Numbered from the stretch's first letter, positions 22,036 to 33,990 are shown. The stretch is DNA of 64,000 nt from Hemerocallis citrina (GCA_017893485.1 CM030363.1:174184686-174248685); one strand, 5' to 3'. The notes: generated from the sequence alone by a model not told the origin. Numbers and translations are program-made.

Positions 22036-22237
22036 GGCTGTGTAAACCAGCCGTGGAGGAGTAGTTTGCCTTCGTGGGAAGAGCGTAGGGGAGTATTTGG
22101 CGAAGACGGGTTGTTGAATCCCTGAGAAGTAACTGGGTTCGGCGTCGATCCGAACGTCAATAGAGTCGATGCATAGAGCGACGAGCGAGGCCGTTCACGA
22201 GAGGGAGCGGCTACGGTGGTAGGATGGAAAATCCCTT

Positions 22238-22372
22238 GTCGAGCGTCGAGCGTCGAGCGTCGAGCGTCGAGCATCGAGCGTCGAGCGTCGAGCATCGAGC
22301 ATTGGGCATCGAGCGTCGAGCATCGAGCATCGAGCGTCGAGCGTCGAGCATCGAGCATCGAGCATCGAGCCC
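22238..22372. repeat. Heptanucleotide (GAGCGTC/GAGCATC)n array
   Basis: About 19 tandem 7-mers, GAGCGTC with GAGCATC variants. Seven is not a multiple of three, so every frame reads the same heptapeptide series (SVERRAS-type), producing long open frames on both strands (22216-22560; 22014-22358) that are not genes. The same word sits inside each unit of the longer array that follows. Confidence 0.9.
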
Positions 22373-23576
22373 AAGGCTTATGCGAAAGCTCGGCCTTTGA
22401 TCAAAGTAGATGCCGAGCGTCGAACGTCGAGCGCCTTCAGATTTGTGAGAGAAAGCTTAGGCCTTTGCTCGAAGTACATGCCGAGCATCGAACGTCGAGC
22501 GCCTTCAGCTTTTGTAAGAGAAAGCTAGGCCTTTGCTCGAAGTACATGCCAAGTTTCTAACGTTGAGCCCCTAAAACTTTGTGAAAGAAAGCCAGGCCTT
22601 TGCTCGAAGTACATGCCGAGCGTCAAGCGTCGAGCGCCTTCAGCTTTTGTGAGAGAAAGCTTAGGCCTTTGCTCAAAGTACATGTCAAGTGTCGAGCGTC
22701 GAGCGTCTTCAGTTTTTGTGAGAGAAAGCTAGGCCTTTGCTCGAAGTACATGCCAAGCATCTAACGTCGAGCCCCTAAAACTTTGTGAGGGAAAGCCAGG
22801 CCTTTGCTCGAAGTACATGCCGAGCGTTGAGCGTCGAGTGCCTAGAGATTTGTGAGAGAAAGGCAGGTCATTGCTCGAGGTACATGCCAAGCATCGGGCC
22901 CCTACAGCTTGTGAAAAAGCTAGGGCATTGCTCGAGGTACATGTCGAGCATCGAGCCCCTACAGCTTGTGAGAAAGCTGGGGCGATGCTCGAAGTACATG
23001 ACGAGCGTCGAGCCCCTCCAGCTTGTGAGAAAGTAGGGCATTGCTTAAGGTACACGCCGAGCGTCGAGCCTCTATAACTTGTGAGAAATCTAGTGCTCGA
23101 AGCACATGCCGAGCGTCGACTGTCGAACCCTTACAGCTTGTGGGAAAGCTAGGGCGTTGCTCGAGGTACATGTCGAGCGTTGAGCCCCTACAGCTTTGTA
23201 AGAGAAAGCAAGGCCTTTGCTCGAAGTATATGCTGAGCGTCGAGCGTCGAGCGCCCACAGCTTTGTCAGAGAAAGTCAGGCCTTTGCTCGAAGTACATGC
23301 CGGGCGTCGAGCATCGAGCACCTTCAGCTTTGTGAGAGAAAGCTTAGGCCTTTGCTCTAAGTACATGCCGAGCGTCGAGCATCGAGTGTCTTCAGCTTTT
23401 GTGAAGAGAAAGCTTAGGCCTTTGCTCAAAGTATATGCCGAGCGTCGAGCGCCTTCAGTTTTTATGAGAGAAAGCTAGGCCTTTTCTCGAAGTACATGCC
23501 GAGCATCGAACGTCGAGCCCATACAGCTTTTTTAGAGAAAGCCAGGCCTTTGCTCGAAGTACATGCCGAGTGTCGA
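22373..23576. repeat. 55-72 bp tandem array, left part
   Basis: About 19 units marked by (A/G)AGTACATGCCGAGCGTCGAG followed by CTNCAGCTT(TT)GTGAGA(GA)AAGCTAGG and TTTGCTCG. Unit length varies with the number of GAGCGTC words. It lies in the 3' region of element B and is cut at 23576 by the solo LTR; the same array resumes at 26594. Confidence 0.9.
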
Positions 23577-26500
23577 TGTCACGCCCCGCTTTCTAAAAAT
23601 ACGGAATACGAGTACATAACATTAGCCCAGCGAATGACTAACGCCTCCCATAAGCTGTTTATCCAATCAACTCAACAATATAATCAATACAGAATAATTA
23701 TGCAAGCAATAATAATAATAATCTCATTAACAAAATACTTGAAAAGAAGCAATATATAATATCCAAGCACAATAATCCAGCATCTGGAAACAATAATAAA
23801 AATCTGGGACATAAGCTCAATACAATGAAATAAAAATAGTCTAATGATTAAGTCTTCATGACAAAGCAATAATTTATCAAGTGGCGATGTTATCAATTCT
23901 TTCACTAATGTTGTTTTTCCAATCCATCGGGCAATTCTCCATCAACACCTGTAAACATTTCATTTAAAAGAGGAGAAAAATTATCCTTAGAGCAAGTCAT
24001 GAACAACAAGTAGAGAAAGCAGGAAACAATGGAATAACGGTACAACAATGAATCAATGGATCAATAGGAATCAATCACATGGCACAATAATCAATAATCA
24101 AAAACATGGTAATCGATGCAACGATTCGGTATAAATAACACTTAGACAATAATCGATATCAATAGAAATAATGAGGAACAATATGCAATGTCGATGTGAT
24201 GCAAACCCTTAAGTCTATTATTCATTTTAATCCTAACTTATGCACGCATTACTGCATCTCATACTACAGGTTCGATGCATATAATCAATTTCGTTTATAC
24301 TGAGTGGTGAATTTTATAGAACATGTGTCGGTACGGTAATCACTGATACGATACAATAATGTTACACAATTCATTATAATGATACACTGATACATTGATT
24401 CACGAGTTCACGGGTTCACGAGTTCACGAGTTCACGACACGAAAGATTGGGGTGCCGTAGTCAGCACTCCACAATCAATCGATAAACACTCACTATATTA
24501 TTCACTACTCAAGTCATTTTCTTAAACTCCGCATTGTTAATTATTTTATTAATGCAACAATATAATATGCAATTCGAGACATTGGATGAAAAATAGTCAC
24601 AATAGAGGAACAATAAGGATGGTAACATGAAATAGGACAATTAGAATGGTAACAATAAGACACTAGGATCATGCAATGCAACATATACACATTAATTCAT
24701 GCAATACAGTGATATATGAATAATTAATTTAAGAAAATCTGAAAAGTATAATTCTAGAAATAAAAACACAGCTGTAGTAAAACGGGCATAATTTTTGCTA
24801 CAAAACTCGGAATTCAAAAATTCAAGATTTTCTAGAAACTAGAAAGATAAGGCTACAATTCATACTCAGAAAGTAATTCATTTTAAGATCATTTACTAGT
24901 TCGAAAATAGTAGTTAATACTCAGGTCAGCGAGCATATACAGGATTTTGGAAAATTTTCATGAAAATAAATTAATTAAACATGATGGGTATCGATTCTTT
25001 AGTCAATAAATTGTGTAATCAACATGATAAGCATCAAAACATTATAAATAAAATTATAACACACATAAACAACATCCAATATCAATCAATCAAACAACAT
25101 ACAACTTAGCAATTGTCTCTACAATAAATTTATTGTGTCGTGATTATGTGTGTAACCCTATTATCAATTCTATATGCACTCATGAAAGATCCAAACTTTA
25201 GAGTCAAAAATGGCACGATGTCAAGAATATTGGGATTAGCTCGTGTAAACCCTCAATCGACCCAACGAAGATATGAACAATGGATAATACAATAACAAAA
25301 AGATCTACTTGCAAGAGTTTCAACAAAACTTGAATTTGATACAATTAACAATTCAAGAGGACGGTGACTTGCCTGATAAACGGTGAATTTGAATACCAAG
25401 AATAATGGGATAAGGATACCGAAGCAACGAACACACGAACACACAATTAACACGTGTAATAGATGTGCAAAAATAGAACCCAAGCAAGGCAGTACAAAGA
25501 GACAGCCACGATAGCAAAGGAGAGAAGGAGCGACGGCCAGGGGGTCGTTGGTGTCACTGGCTGACGTCGACGACGACTGGGCAGCGCGAACGGCGCTGGT
25601 GACGAGGCACCAAGGAGAGAGGAAGGAGGTCGGGGTGGGGTTTTGGTCGCCTATTAATGTCGAGGATGGAGGAAGGAGGCACAAAGGGGTTTCGGGTCTG
25701 GTGGTGGCGTCGACTGGATGGCGGCGCCGGGAGGGGGTCGCCGGAGAAGAAGCGTAGGGGATGGGTTCACCTGGGTTTGGGCGGGAAACCAACGGGGAGA
25801 GAGAGAGACGGGAGGAGAGAGGAGAGAGGAGAGATAATAAGCGGCTCTTAGGATTTCTAAATTGTGCAATAATTAGGGTTTGCACTAGGGTTGTATTTAT
25901 ACGGTATAATTAGGGTACCGGGTTAGTAAATTAGGATCCAATATGAGCGGATTTGGGTCAAGAACAAATAAAATTGGGTTTTAGAGTTCAATTAAGAGAT
26001 AGATTGAAATCAATAGAGTACAAATAAAAATACCCACACTTGAATAAGAGATAATAACATCAATAAGAATAGCTTGATCAAAAGAACAAAGAATTTCAAG
26101 AACAAATTCTTAATTAAAATAATAATCAAGAAAGAAAATAGGGTTTTTGAAATGTACATATAAACATGCATTAAATCAATTAATAAAATACAAATAGATA
26201 AGTATGTTCGGGCTTTACAAAACTAATAATAATAATAATAAAAATGATAACGATAAAAATAATAATACTAATAACAATGAGAATAACAACAATAATAACA
26301 ACAAAAATAACAATAATAATAATTACAAGGATAAAAATAACAATAACGATAATAATAAGATTATATAATAAAATATAAATTTATTAAAATAACCCAAATA
26401 GCAATAATACTAAATATAGTAGCCGATCAATAAGAATAGAAAATAGAAATTAAAATATACCATTATTCGAAATAAATATAGTTTTCGATTAGAAAACTAT

Positions 26501-26593
26501 ATTTAATAAAAAATCTGAACAAATTTAGCACAAAAAAAAATCAAACTATAGAAAATACACGGAAAATACTAATTGTCGAGAATGGGGGTTAGA
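23577..26593 (-). mobile_element. Solo LTR, Tekay/Del-type, nested in element B array
   Basis: The 3017 bp segment ends ...GCGGGGCGTGACA on the minus strand and begins TCTAACCCCC (TG changed to TC). It is flanked on both sides by GTCGA (23572-23576; 26594-26598), an exact duplication. It is related to 7729-10886 by both ends, by the leader ORF and by overall length. Its minus-strand 5' part has an AAT-rich low-complexity stretch (26220-26360) and a TATAAATAC box near 25893-25902. A (GAGTTCACG)n minisatellite lies at 24407-24437. Confidence 0.85.
25253..25885 (-). other. Leader ORF inside second solo LTR (210 aa)
   Basis: Starts a few bases downstream of the LTR TATAAATAC box on the minus strand. 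Ser/Pro/Arg-rich first half, then hydrophobic, with CVRCFGILIPLFLVF and YQAS near residues 150-180. These match the layout of the 151-aa frame at 10117-10572. No known domain. Because both copies kept a frame here, it could be a real leader peptide or an RNA structure under constraint, but two decaying copies are weak evidence. Confidence 0.35.
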
Positions 26594-28078
26594 GTCGAGC
26601 GTTGAGCGCCTTCAGCTTTGTGAGAGAAAAGCTTAGGCCTTTGCTCGATGTACATGCCGAGCGTCGAGCGTCGAACACCTTCAGCTTTTGAGAGGGAAAG
26701 CTAGGCTTTTGCTCGAAGTACATGCCGAGCGTCGAGCCACCCCGCTTGTGAGAAAGCTGGTGCATTGCTCGAAGTACATGCCGAGCGTCGAGCCACCCTA
26801 CTTGTGAGAAAGCTGGTGCTTTGCTCGAAGTACATGCCGAGCGTCAAGCCCCTAGCTTGTGAGAAAGCTAGGGCGTTGCTCGAGGTATATGCCGAGTGTC
26901 GAGCCCCTGCAGCTTGTGAAAAAGCTAGGGCGTTGCTCGAGGTACATGCCAAGCGTCGAGCCCCTATAGCTTATGAGAAATCTAAGGCGGTGCTCGAGGT
27001 ACTTGCCGAGTGTCGGGCCACTACAGCTTGTGAGAAATCTAGGGCATTGCTCAAGGTACATGCCGAGAGTCGATCCCCTACAGCTTGTGAGAAAGATAGT
27101 GCTCGAAGCACATGCCGGGTGTTGAGCATCGAGCCCCCACAGCTTGTGGGAAAGATAGGGCATTTCTCGAGGTAAATGCCGAGCGTCGAGCCCCTACAGC
27201 ATTGTGAGAGAAAGCCAGACCTTTGCTTGAAGTATATGCCGAGCGTCGAGTGTCGATCGCCTTCAGCTTTTGTGAGAGAAAGCTAGGCCTTTGCTCGAAG
27301 TACATGCCGAGCGTCGAACATTGAGCCCTTACAGATTTGTGAGAGAAAGCCAGGCCTTTGCTCGAAGTACATGCCGAGCGTCGAGCGTCAAGCGCCTTCA
27401 GCTTTTGTGAGAGAAAGCTTAGGCCTTTGCTTGAAGTACATGTCGAGTGTCAAGCATCGAGCGCCTTCAGCTTTGTTAGAAAAAGCTTAGGCCTTTGCTC
27501 GAAGTACATGCCGAGCATCGAGCGTCGAGCGCCTTCAGCTTTTTTGAGGAAAAGCTAGGCCTTTGCTCGAAGTACATACAGAGCATTGTGCCACCTCTGC
27601 TTGTGAGAAAGCTGGTGCTTTGAACGAAGTACATGTCAAGCGTCAAGCTACCCCACTTGTGAGAAATTTGGTGCTTTGTTCGAAGTACATGCCGAGCATC
27701 GAGCCACCCCGCTTGTGAGAAAGCTGGTCTTTGCTCAAAGTACATGCCGAGCGTCGAGCGACCCAGCTTGTGAGAAAGTTGGTGCTTTGCTCGAAGTACA
27801 TACCGAGCATCGAGCCCCTCAGCTTGTGAGAAAGCTAAGGTGTTGCTTGAGGTACATGCCGAGCGTCGAGCCCTACATCTTGTAAAAAATCTAGGGCGTT
27901 GCTCGAGGTACATGTCGAGCATCGAGCCCCTATAGCTTGTGAGAAAGTTTGGGCGATGCTCGAGGTACATGCCGAGCATCGAGCCCCAACAGCTTGTGAG
28001 AAAGCTAGGGCATTGCTTGAGGTACATGTCGAGCGTCGTACCCCTACAGCTTGTGGAAAAGCTAGTGCTTTACATGTG
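26594..28078. repeat. 55-72 bp tandem array, right part
   Basis: Continuation of the array at 22373-23576, about 23 units with the same AGTACATGCCGAGCGTCGAG landmark. Before the solo LTR insertion the two halves formed one array of about 2.7 kb. It ends about 120 bp before the TATA box of the antisense gene. Confidence 0.9.
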
Positions 28079-28199
28079 TGATGCTGACGTCAAGGGGGGA
28101 GAATCGAGGCATTGAAACCTTATAAGCCGTTAGATCTTGATGATTAAGATTGGACGGTTCATGATTCTTTTGCATAATTCGAGGCGTCGACATTTCCTC

Positions 28200-28206
28200 T
28201 ATAAAT
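28200..28206 (+). promoter_or_regulatory. TATA box of the antisense gene
   Basis: CTCTATAAATCTTCC on the plus strand, followed by a C/T-rich leader (28205-28275 with TCTCTCTCT) and the ATG at 28339. Position and context resemble a plant RNA polymerase II core promoter opposing the element's own transcription. Confidence 0.5.
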
Positions 28207-28338
28207 CTTCCACCCCCCTTTTCATTTCTTCACTTTGTTTTCTCTCTCTAACTCTTGGAGCTTCTCTCTCTAGCTATCGATGATGACTTTTGCAGTGATC
28301 ATTTCATTAACAAAACCCAGGTTAGTATCGTTTTTATT

Positions 28339-31245
28339 ATGTCGCAATCTCAGTTTGGTTCCAAAGCGAGTGTCTCTAGCCGAGATGAGGAGGATCGTCT
28401 TTCGGTCTCCACGTCATGGGATTTGAGAGACAAAGTCTTGGACGTAGTGCCTCTCCATATCCGTGAGCCGTTTATGGTGGAGTCCAGCGATTCCGAGGGT
28501 TAGGCAGAGGTACAGGGTGAAGAAGTCAAGGAAGGTGAGGTGGATGAGGGAGCCGAGGGTGCCCTTGACGAGGGTAGTGGGGACGATGCCGTGGAAGTTC
28601 ACTCCATTCTTCCACTTTTGGCGACACCATCTCCTCCGAAGTCTCCTTGTATCCGAAGGAGGAGGAGGAGGAAATGGCATCTCCCGGTTGCGCCTAAGCA
28701 TGGGCTCGACGTCCCGTTCGTCAAGAACCCTCGATCTATCAGGATGTACCTTGATGACGTCGAGGATTTGGTTCAGTTCGGGGTGCAAATATCTTCGCCA
28801 GGTTGAACCCAAATCCAGATGGACAAGGTTTTGTGTGTTTTGACGGCCGAACACATGCCCATGATAAGGGCTAGTTACTTCATAGGGCTGGAGTACGAGC
28901 TGATGATTCCCTAGCCCTGGCCTCCGCCCGACCACCGAATTGGCACCCGGCTACTGTATGTTTCCCGAGGATGCTTTCGTCTCGAGGCTAAGGCTGCCGC
29001 TGCACTCGTTTATCAAGAGGGTGCTGAGGTGGGGGGCCCTCTGCCCGATGCAGTATGGTCCCAACTCTTGGAAGCAGTTGGTTTGCTTCATGTTTCTCTA
29101 TGGGGAGAGGGGAGTGCCCCTGAAACTGAAGTACTTCTAGGCCGTTCTAGGGGTGAGCTTATTGGGAGAGCAGGAGGGCATATATTACATATCGCCTCAC
29201 CCCCCACAAGAAGGTGGTGCACTGGTATCCAGACTCCATAAATGGGTGGAAGGGGAAATACCTCATCGTCTGAAGCCCGATGCCTAATGAAATTCCTACT
29301 GCTTGGAATTTTTACAAGCCGAACCACAAACCCCCAAAGCAGAGAGAGTTGACGGAAGCGGAGTGGGCTGATGTCGAGTGGATCGTAGGTGGCCATAGCA
29401 TCGGCCGGCCCAATGTTACCGAGTTGCACTTGGCTCGAATCGAACTGAGCCCTGTTGACCTTTATATGTTCCATTTCTTTTTTATTTGACTTTCTGCCTT
29501 CGTGTTAACATTCTTTCTTTTCTTTGTAGCGATGGACAAGGCGAAGCTCGATACGATGAAGGCCCTGAAGGATCTGGCCTAGGAGAGGATGGCCGAGCAA
29601 CCATGGCAGAAGGTGGGGTCCGCTCGGGGGGGGGGGGGCTCCGAAAACCCCTCAGAACGAACTCCTAAGAAGGCAAAGACCCTCTGCATCAGAGTGGCAT
29701 AGGAGACAGAGCCGAGCTTTAGTAGCCAAAAGGTTGCTAAGTCTCTAAAGGGCGAGGGATTCCCCCAGTATGCCCCGATGCTCAGGAGATGGTGGGTAAG
29801 GAGGGGCTCAGGCCATGGGCCCCTGACTAGTCGGTGAAGGCGACCGACACTCTGGCCGAGGGGCCTATATCGATTGAGGTGGTAGACAGTCTCACCACGC
29901 CGCGCTACATGCTATATGGGGTGGGCTTAGGCCCTTGTGATGGTAAGGTTCCGTTCATCTTTTAGCTTTATACTTAGTGACATTGCTTTAGTTTGAAACT
30001 TACAACTCTTGGCTCCTCGTTCGCAGGCATCTATGGCCGAGGCTTAGTTGAAGAGGTGCTATGAGAAGGAGGTGAAGAATGAGGTGAGGAACGCTGGGCT
30101 ATACTTGCGTGAAGCGAATGATCTGAAGATCGAGCTAGAGGCGGCTCAGGGGCAAGTGCAGGCCCTTCGAGCCGACCTCGCGACTGAAGCCCACAAGAAC
30201 CTTCGTGTTGTGGCGGAGGTCAAGGCAAAAGCAATCACGGAGTGCAAGGACCTAGAGGCCGCAGTAAGGAACGAGGTAATCGCCGCCCACGACGAGGCTT
30301 ATGATCAGGCAAAGAAGCACTTCTTGTTCCTCTACCCCGAAACCAAGATTGATGAACTTCACTACGGCTGGGCACCGCCCGAACGTTCTAATATTCCTGG
30401 GGGAGGAGGCAAGGAGGCGGAGTTAGATCTGAACCTTGGGAAGGAAGTGGGAGGAGCGGCAGACGCCGAGGTTTATGGAGCGGCCGACGAAGAGGTGCTG
30501 ATTTCTTCTAAGAAGTAGTCTTTATCGCCCCCCTTTTCTTATTGTATTTTTCGAGTGCAGACTAACCACCGCTTTTTGTAACAATGTTTTGGGATGATGA
30601 ATATATATTTTTGGCAGAACTGTATGACTTGTTGTTTTGAAAGATTGGAGTGAAATCTTGTTTCCTCTCTTTTGCGTCAGATGGACGAGACCCTCGGAGC
30701 CGACCTTAGTTTTGCCAAGGTCAGGGGCCTTCGGAGCAGGCTGGAGTCCAAGGAGTCTGTCTTGATCTGCTATTGCAAACAGGCCCGTGATCGGAAAAGC
30801 TGCCGTTACCTATTTCATGAATAAGTCTAAGGAGCTCAGCTTGGAGGAAGCATGCCTGAAGAAGGCTATCGCAGACCGTGACTGGGGGAGTGCCGAGACA
30901 GTGTGGTCGGTGTCCGATGCCTCCACCAGGTGGCCGACCTCTGAGTCATTTCTTCGTGAGGTCGAGGTGGAGAAGGAGTTGGAGATCAAGAGGATGAAGA
31001 TCACGCTAGGTGCAGGCGGATCTCAATTCCATTCGCTTAGGGTAGGTCGACCTTCCATCGAGGGTCCCTCCGCGACCCTATGTTTGGAAATGGAAAAGCC
31101 GGGGGATGCCCAGAGCTCCGTTGCCGGAGTGTCTACCTTGGCGATGCTGACAGGACCAGGGGGCTCATTAGAGAGAAAATGCGCTCAGCGGGGCTCAAGT
31201 TGGTTTGTGTTAGCCCGAAGGGCATCTGAGGAAAATTTAGGCTGA
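28339..31245 (+). pseudogene. Antisense ORF (aORF) of Tat element, plant 'gypsy-type transposon' protein family
   Basis: Plus-strand reading opposite to gag-pol. It starts MSQSQFGSKASVSSRDEE and passes an in-frame stop at 28501. An acidic stretch follows, then (28940-29140) LPLHSFIKRVLRWGALCP and YGPNSWKQLVCFM, then GWKGKYLIV and LTEAEWADVEWI (29240-29390). These resemble the conserved domain catalogued as a putative gypsy-type transposon protein (PF04195 by memory). A coiled-coil exon follows (30048-30518: LYLREANDLKIELEAAQG..., LYPETKID), and last a charged exon (30787-31245). Intron-like breaks occur: TTTCTTTTCTTTGTAG at 29529, GTAAGG...TTCGCAG at 29943-30026, CTCTTTTGCGTCAG at 30680. An AATAAA lies near 31303. 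Function of aORF proteins is unknown. Stops and frameshifts show this copy is dead. Confidence 0.65.
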
Positions 31246-31329
31246 TGTGATAGCCGTTGTAATAACACCTTTTCTTTTGTACCATGACCTTTCAGGGCAT
31301 TAAAATAAAAAATGATTCTTTTTGATCCG

Positions 31330-31800
31330 TCTAAACTTGTTTATCGCTCGTAGTCCCTACCGAGTAGCAAGGACGTGGGGCTGAGAAGCCCCGTTTGGCT
31401 TTGGAGCAGCGCCGAGGGTCGAGGACTTGAGAGGTTGAGAAATCTTCTGTTTGTCGCTGTAGTCCTTGCCGAGTGGCGAGGACGTGGGGCTGAGAAGCCC
31501 CGTTTGGCTCAGGACCGAGCCGAGGGTCAAGGACTTGGGAGGTTAAAAAATCTCCCGTTTGTCGCTCGTAGTTCCTGCCGAGTGGCGAGGACGTAGGGCT
31601 GAGAAGCCCTGTTTGTCTCAGGAGCCGAGCCGAGGGTCGAGAACTTGGGAGGTTGAGAAATCTCTCGTTTGTTGCTTGTAGTCCCTGCCAAGTGGCGAAG
31701 ATGTGGGGCTGAGAAGCCTCGTTTTGGCTCATGAGCTGAGCCGAGGGTCGTGGACTGGGGAGATTGAGAAATCTCCCGTTTGTCGCTCGTAGTCCCTGCC
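31330..31800. repeat. ~110 bp tandem array in element B
   Basis: Just over four units marked by GT(G/A)GGGCTGAGAAGCC near 31374, 31484, 31594 and 31703, each with GAGGTTGAGAAATCT and CGCTCGTAGTCCCTGCC. Sits between the antisense gene and the ~56 bp array. Confidence 0.85.
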
Positions 31801-32265
31801 GAGCGTCGAGCACCAAGCTTGTGGGAAAGCTAGTGCCTTGCTCGAAGTCACTACCGGGCGTCGAGCATCCAAGCTTGTGAAAAAGCTAGTGCCTTTCTCA
31901 AAGTCACTACCGAGCATTGAGCGGACAAGCTTGTGAGAAAGCTGTTGCCTTGATTGAAGTCATTGCAGAGCATCGAGCATCCAAGCTTGTGAGAAAGCTG
32001 GTTCCTTGCTCAAAGTCATTGCCGAGCGTCGAATGTCCAAGCTTTTGAGAAAGCTGGTGCCTTGCTCGAAGTCACTGCCGAGCGTCGAGCATCCAAGCTT
32101 GTGAGAAAGCTAGTGCCTTGCTCGAAGTCACTGCCGAGCGTCGAGTATCCAATCTTGTGAGAAGGCGGGTGCCTTGCTTTTAGTCACTGCCAGCGTCGAG
32201 CGTCCAAGCTTGGGAGAAAGCTGGTATCTTGCTCGAAGTCACTGCCGAGCGTCGAGAACCCCTCA
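31800..32265. repeat. ~56 bp tandem array in element B
   Basis: About eight units marked by AAGCTTGTGAGAAAGCT and TTGCTCGAAGTCACTGCCG, joined through GAGCGTCGAG. Shares the GAGCGTCGAG word and the TTGCTCGAAGT block with the 55-72 bp array 3-9 kb away, so the two arrays have a common origin. Confidence 0.85.
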
Positions 32266-32279
32266 GTTTGTGACAATAC

Positions 32280-32471
32280 ACAGAAATTTGAACAAAAAAG
32301 GAAAAGAAATAAGATTACACTTCGTTCTTTATATTATTTTATGTTTACACAAAAGGGGTGGCACACACTGCCAACTACAAAAGATCGGTTAGACAAGCTC
32401 GTTTACAAAAAAAGTCTAGTCCCCTTCGAGGAACTTATGAGGTGCACTGCGTTCCAGGCCCTCTTCATTAC
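32280..32471 (-). pseudogene. Integrase C-terminal tail of element B, beyond nested element
   Basis: Minus-strand sequence continues the integrase end after the Athila-like insertion: a RTWNAVHL-like reading is visible around 32430-32465, as in other Tat integrases, then non-coding sequence. ATTAC at 32467-32471 is one copy of the target duplication. Confidence 0.5.
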
Positions 32472-33990
32472 TGATATGTCTTATTTTTATATAAATATTT
32501 GTATTCAATTACTCATTAAAATTGCTTGTTTTCGATTATATTGTCTAAAATTCATCTTATTTCTATAATATTTCAATTAATTACTTATTTATGTAGAAAT
32601 AAGATTTTTGATGCAAAAAGTAATTATTTTTGATAAAAATCAACAAACAAAGAAAAAATATTGATTTATTATTCTTAATGATTTGTTTAATTTTATATAG
32701 GAGCAAAATACAATTTTAATTGTCAAAAGGGTGTTAAAAGAATAAACAAATTTAATTGGATTTTGATACGGCAAAAATAAAAATTAGTTATTTTTTAAGT
32801 TCATCTAATTAATTTAAATTTAATTATTTATTTTAAATTCTGATTTTTATTCTGCAGATATATACTAATCCTACTCTACGCCTCATCTACAACTCCTATA
32901 TAAGTACTCCAAAACCGAAGCAAAGAAAGGGAGAGACGCGGAGGGCGGAACAAGGAACTCAGCAACGAAGCAAAAAAAAAAAAAAAAAAAAAAAACAGCG
33001 AAGAAGGGAAGACCCGGTCCTGTAGCAGAAGCACTGTAGCGGCACTGTTCATGGACAAGACCCGGTACTGTAGCAACAGCAGACAGCGGTACTGTTCACT
33101 GACGGCGACAGGGTACTGTAGCAGACAGCAGTTTCGATTTTTGTTCTCCTCTGACGTGATTTTTGTGCTGAGTTCAAGACAGAGAATAAAGATACAGAGA
33201 ACAATTGTGGTTTGCAATTATTTATATTTACAAAACAGTTTCTTTGTAATTTCTTTTCTCTTCTAAATTTAAATATGCAATCATTGAACAATTTTGTTAA
33301 TTACAATTTTAATATGAACTAAATTTTATTTTTCTAGGGTTTAGATGTAGCCTAGTTTTGAGAACACAATTTCATATTTTTCTGTGGTTGTGTGTTTAAT
33401 TTTTGTGCTTAATGCTTACAATTGTTTGGCCAATTTTTGTATGATTATTGGATCATGGAGGGACCGAGAGGTGATTTGCGATTTAGAACAATAAAAATTG
33501 AACACCATTAGTTGAGCGAAATTAGAGATAATTTACCGCAATTAATGTGGCCGTTAAGAAATCCACAGAACTTAATGAGTCTTCAATTAATTAAATTTGT
33601 AGAGAGATGTGTCAAACTGTTAGTTGGAGATATTTTTGGTGTTGTTCGAGAGAAAGCAGTAAATAATTTAGGGATTTTGGTCTACAACCAGGAAAAATAA
33701 ATTCTTTATTCATGGAATCTTAAATTGTGTTTGATTAACTAGGTGAAATCAAAAACCCTAGAATTGACTTGCAATTAATAAATTACAATTTTCAGACTCC
33801 GCTCCCTCTCTATTAATTTAGTTAGTTAGATTTTTTAAATTGTTTTCTTTGTTTATTAATTTCGATTGTCCAAATAGTGATTCATCTAGTAATATCGGTA
33901 CTCAATAAAATATCTAGTCTCTGTGGGTTCGGCACCCTATTCACTACTATATTACTTGTTGTGATTTTGTACACTTGCAAATATTTAGTT
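32472..33990 (+). repeat. Left LTR of Athila-like element
   Basis: About 1.5 kb, near identical to 37917-39432 until the last ~15 bp, where it diverges (ACACTTGCAAATATTTAG instead of ACACTTGCAAAAATTCACA). It includes poly(A) 32972-32993, CTGTAGC/CACTGTTC repeats at 33010-33130 and a CTATATAAGTACTCC box near 32895. No primer-binding site follows it. Confidence 0.85.

Noticed and set aside
22729..28027. Long overlapping frames on both strands over the arrays (for example 22959-23429, 27476-28027)
   Set aside because: Low stop content of the repeat unit keeps several frames open at once; there is no conservation signal or domain.
22373..28078. Regularly spaced repeats that could suggest a CRISPR array
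   Set aside because: Units are contiguous, diverged and variable in length with no unique spacers, and they sit inside a plant retrotransposon; it is a satellite-like array.
28414..28935. 173-aa minus frame opposite the antisense gene
   Set aside because: Motif-bearing readings and intron-like junctions are on the plus strand; this frame has no recognisable domain.
32876..33291. 113-aa and 80-aa minus frames recurring at 38404-38732
   Set aside because: They duplicate because they lie in the two LTRs of the Athila-like element; no domain, and they oppose the LTR's own orientation.
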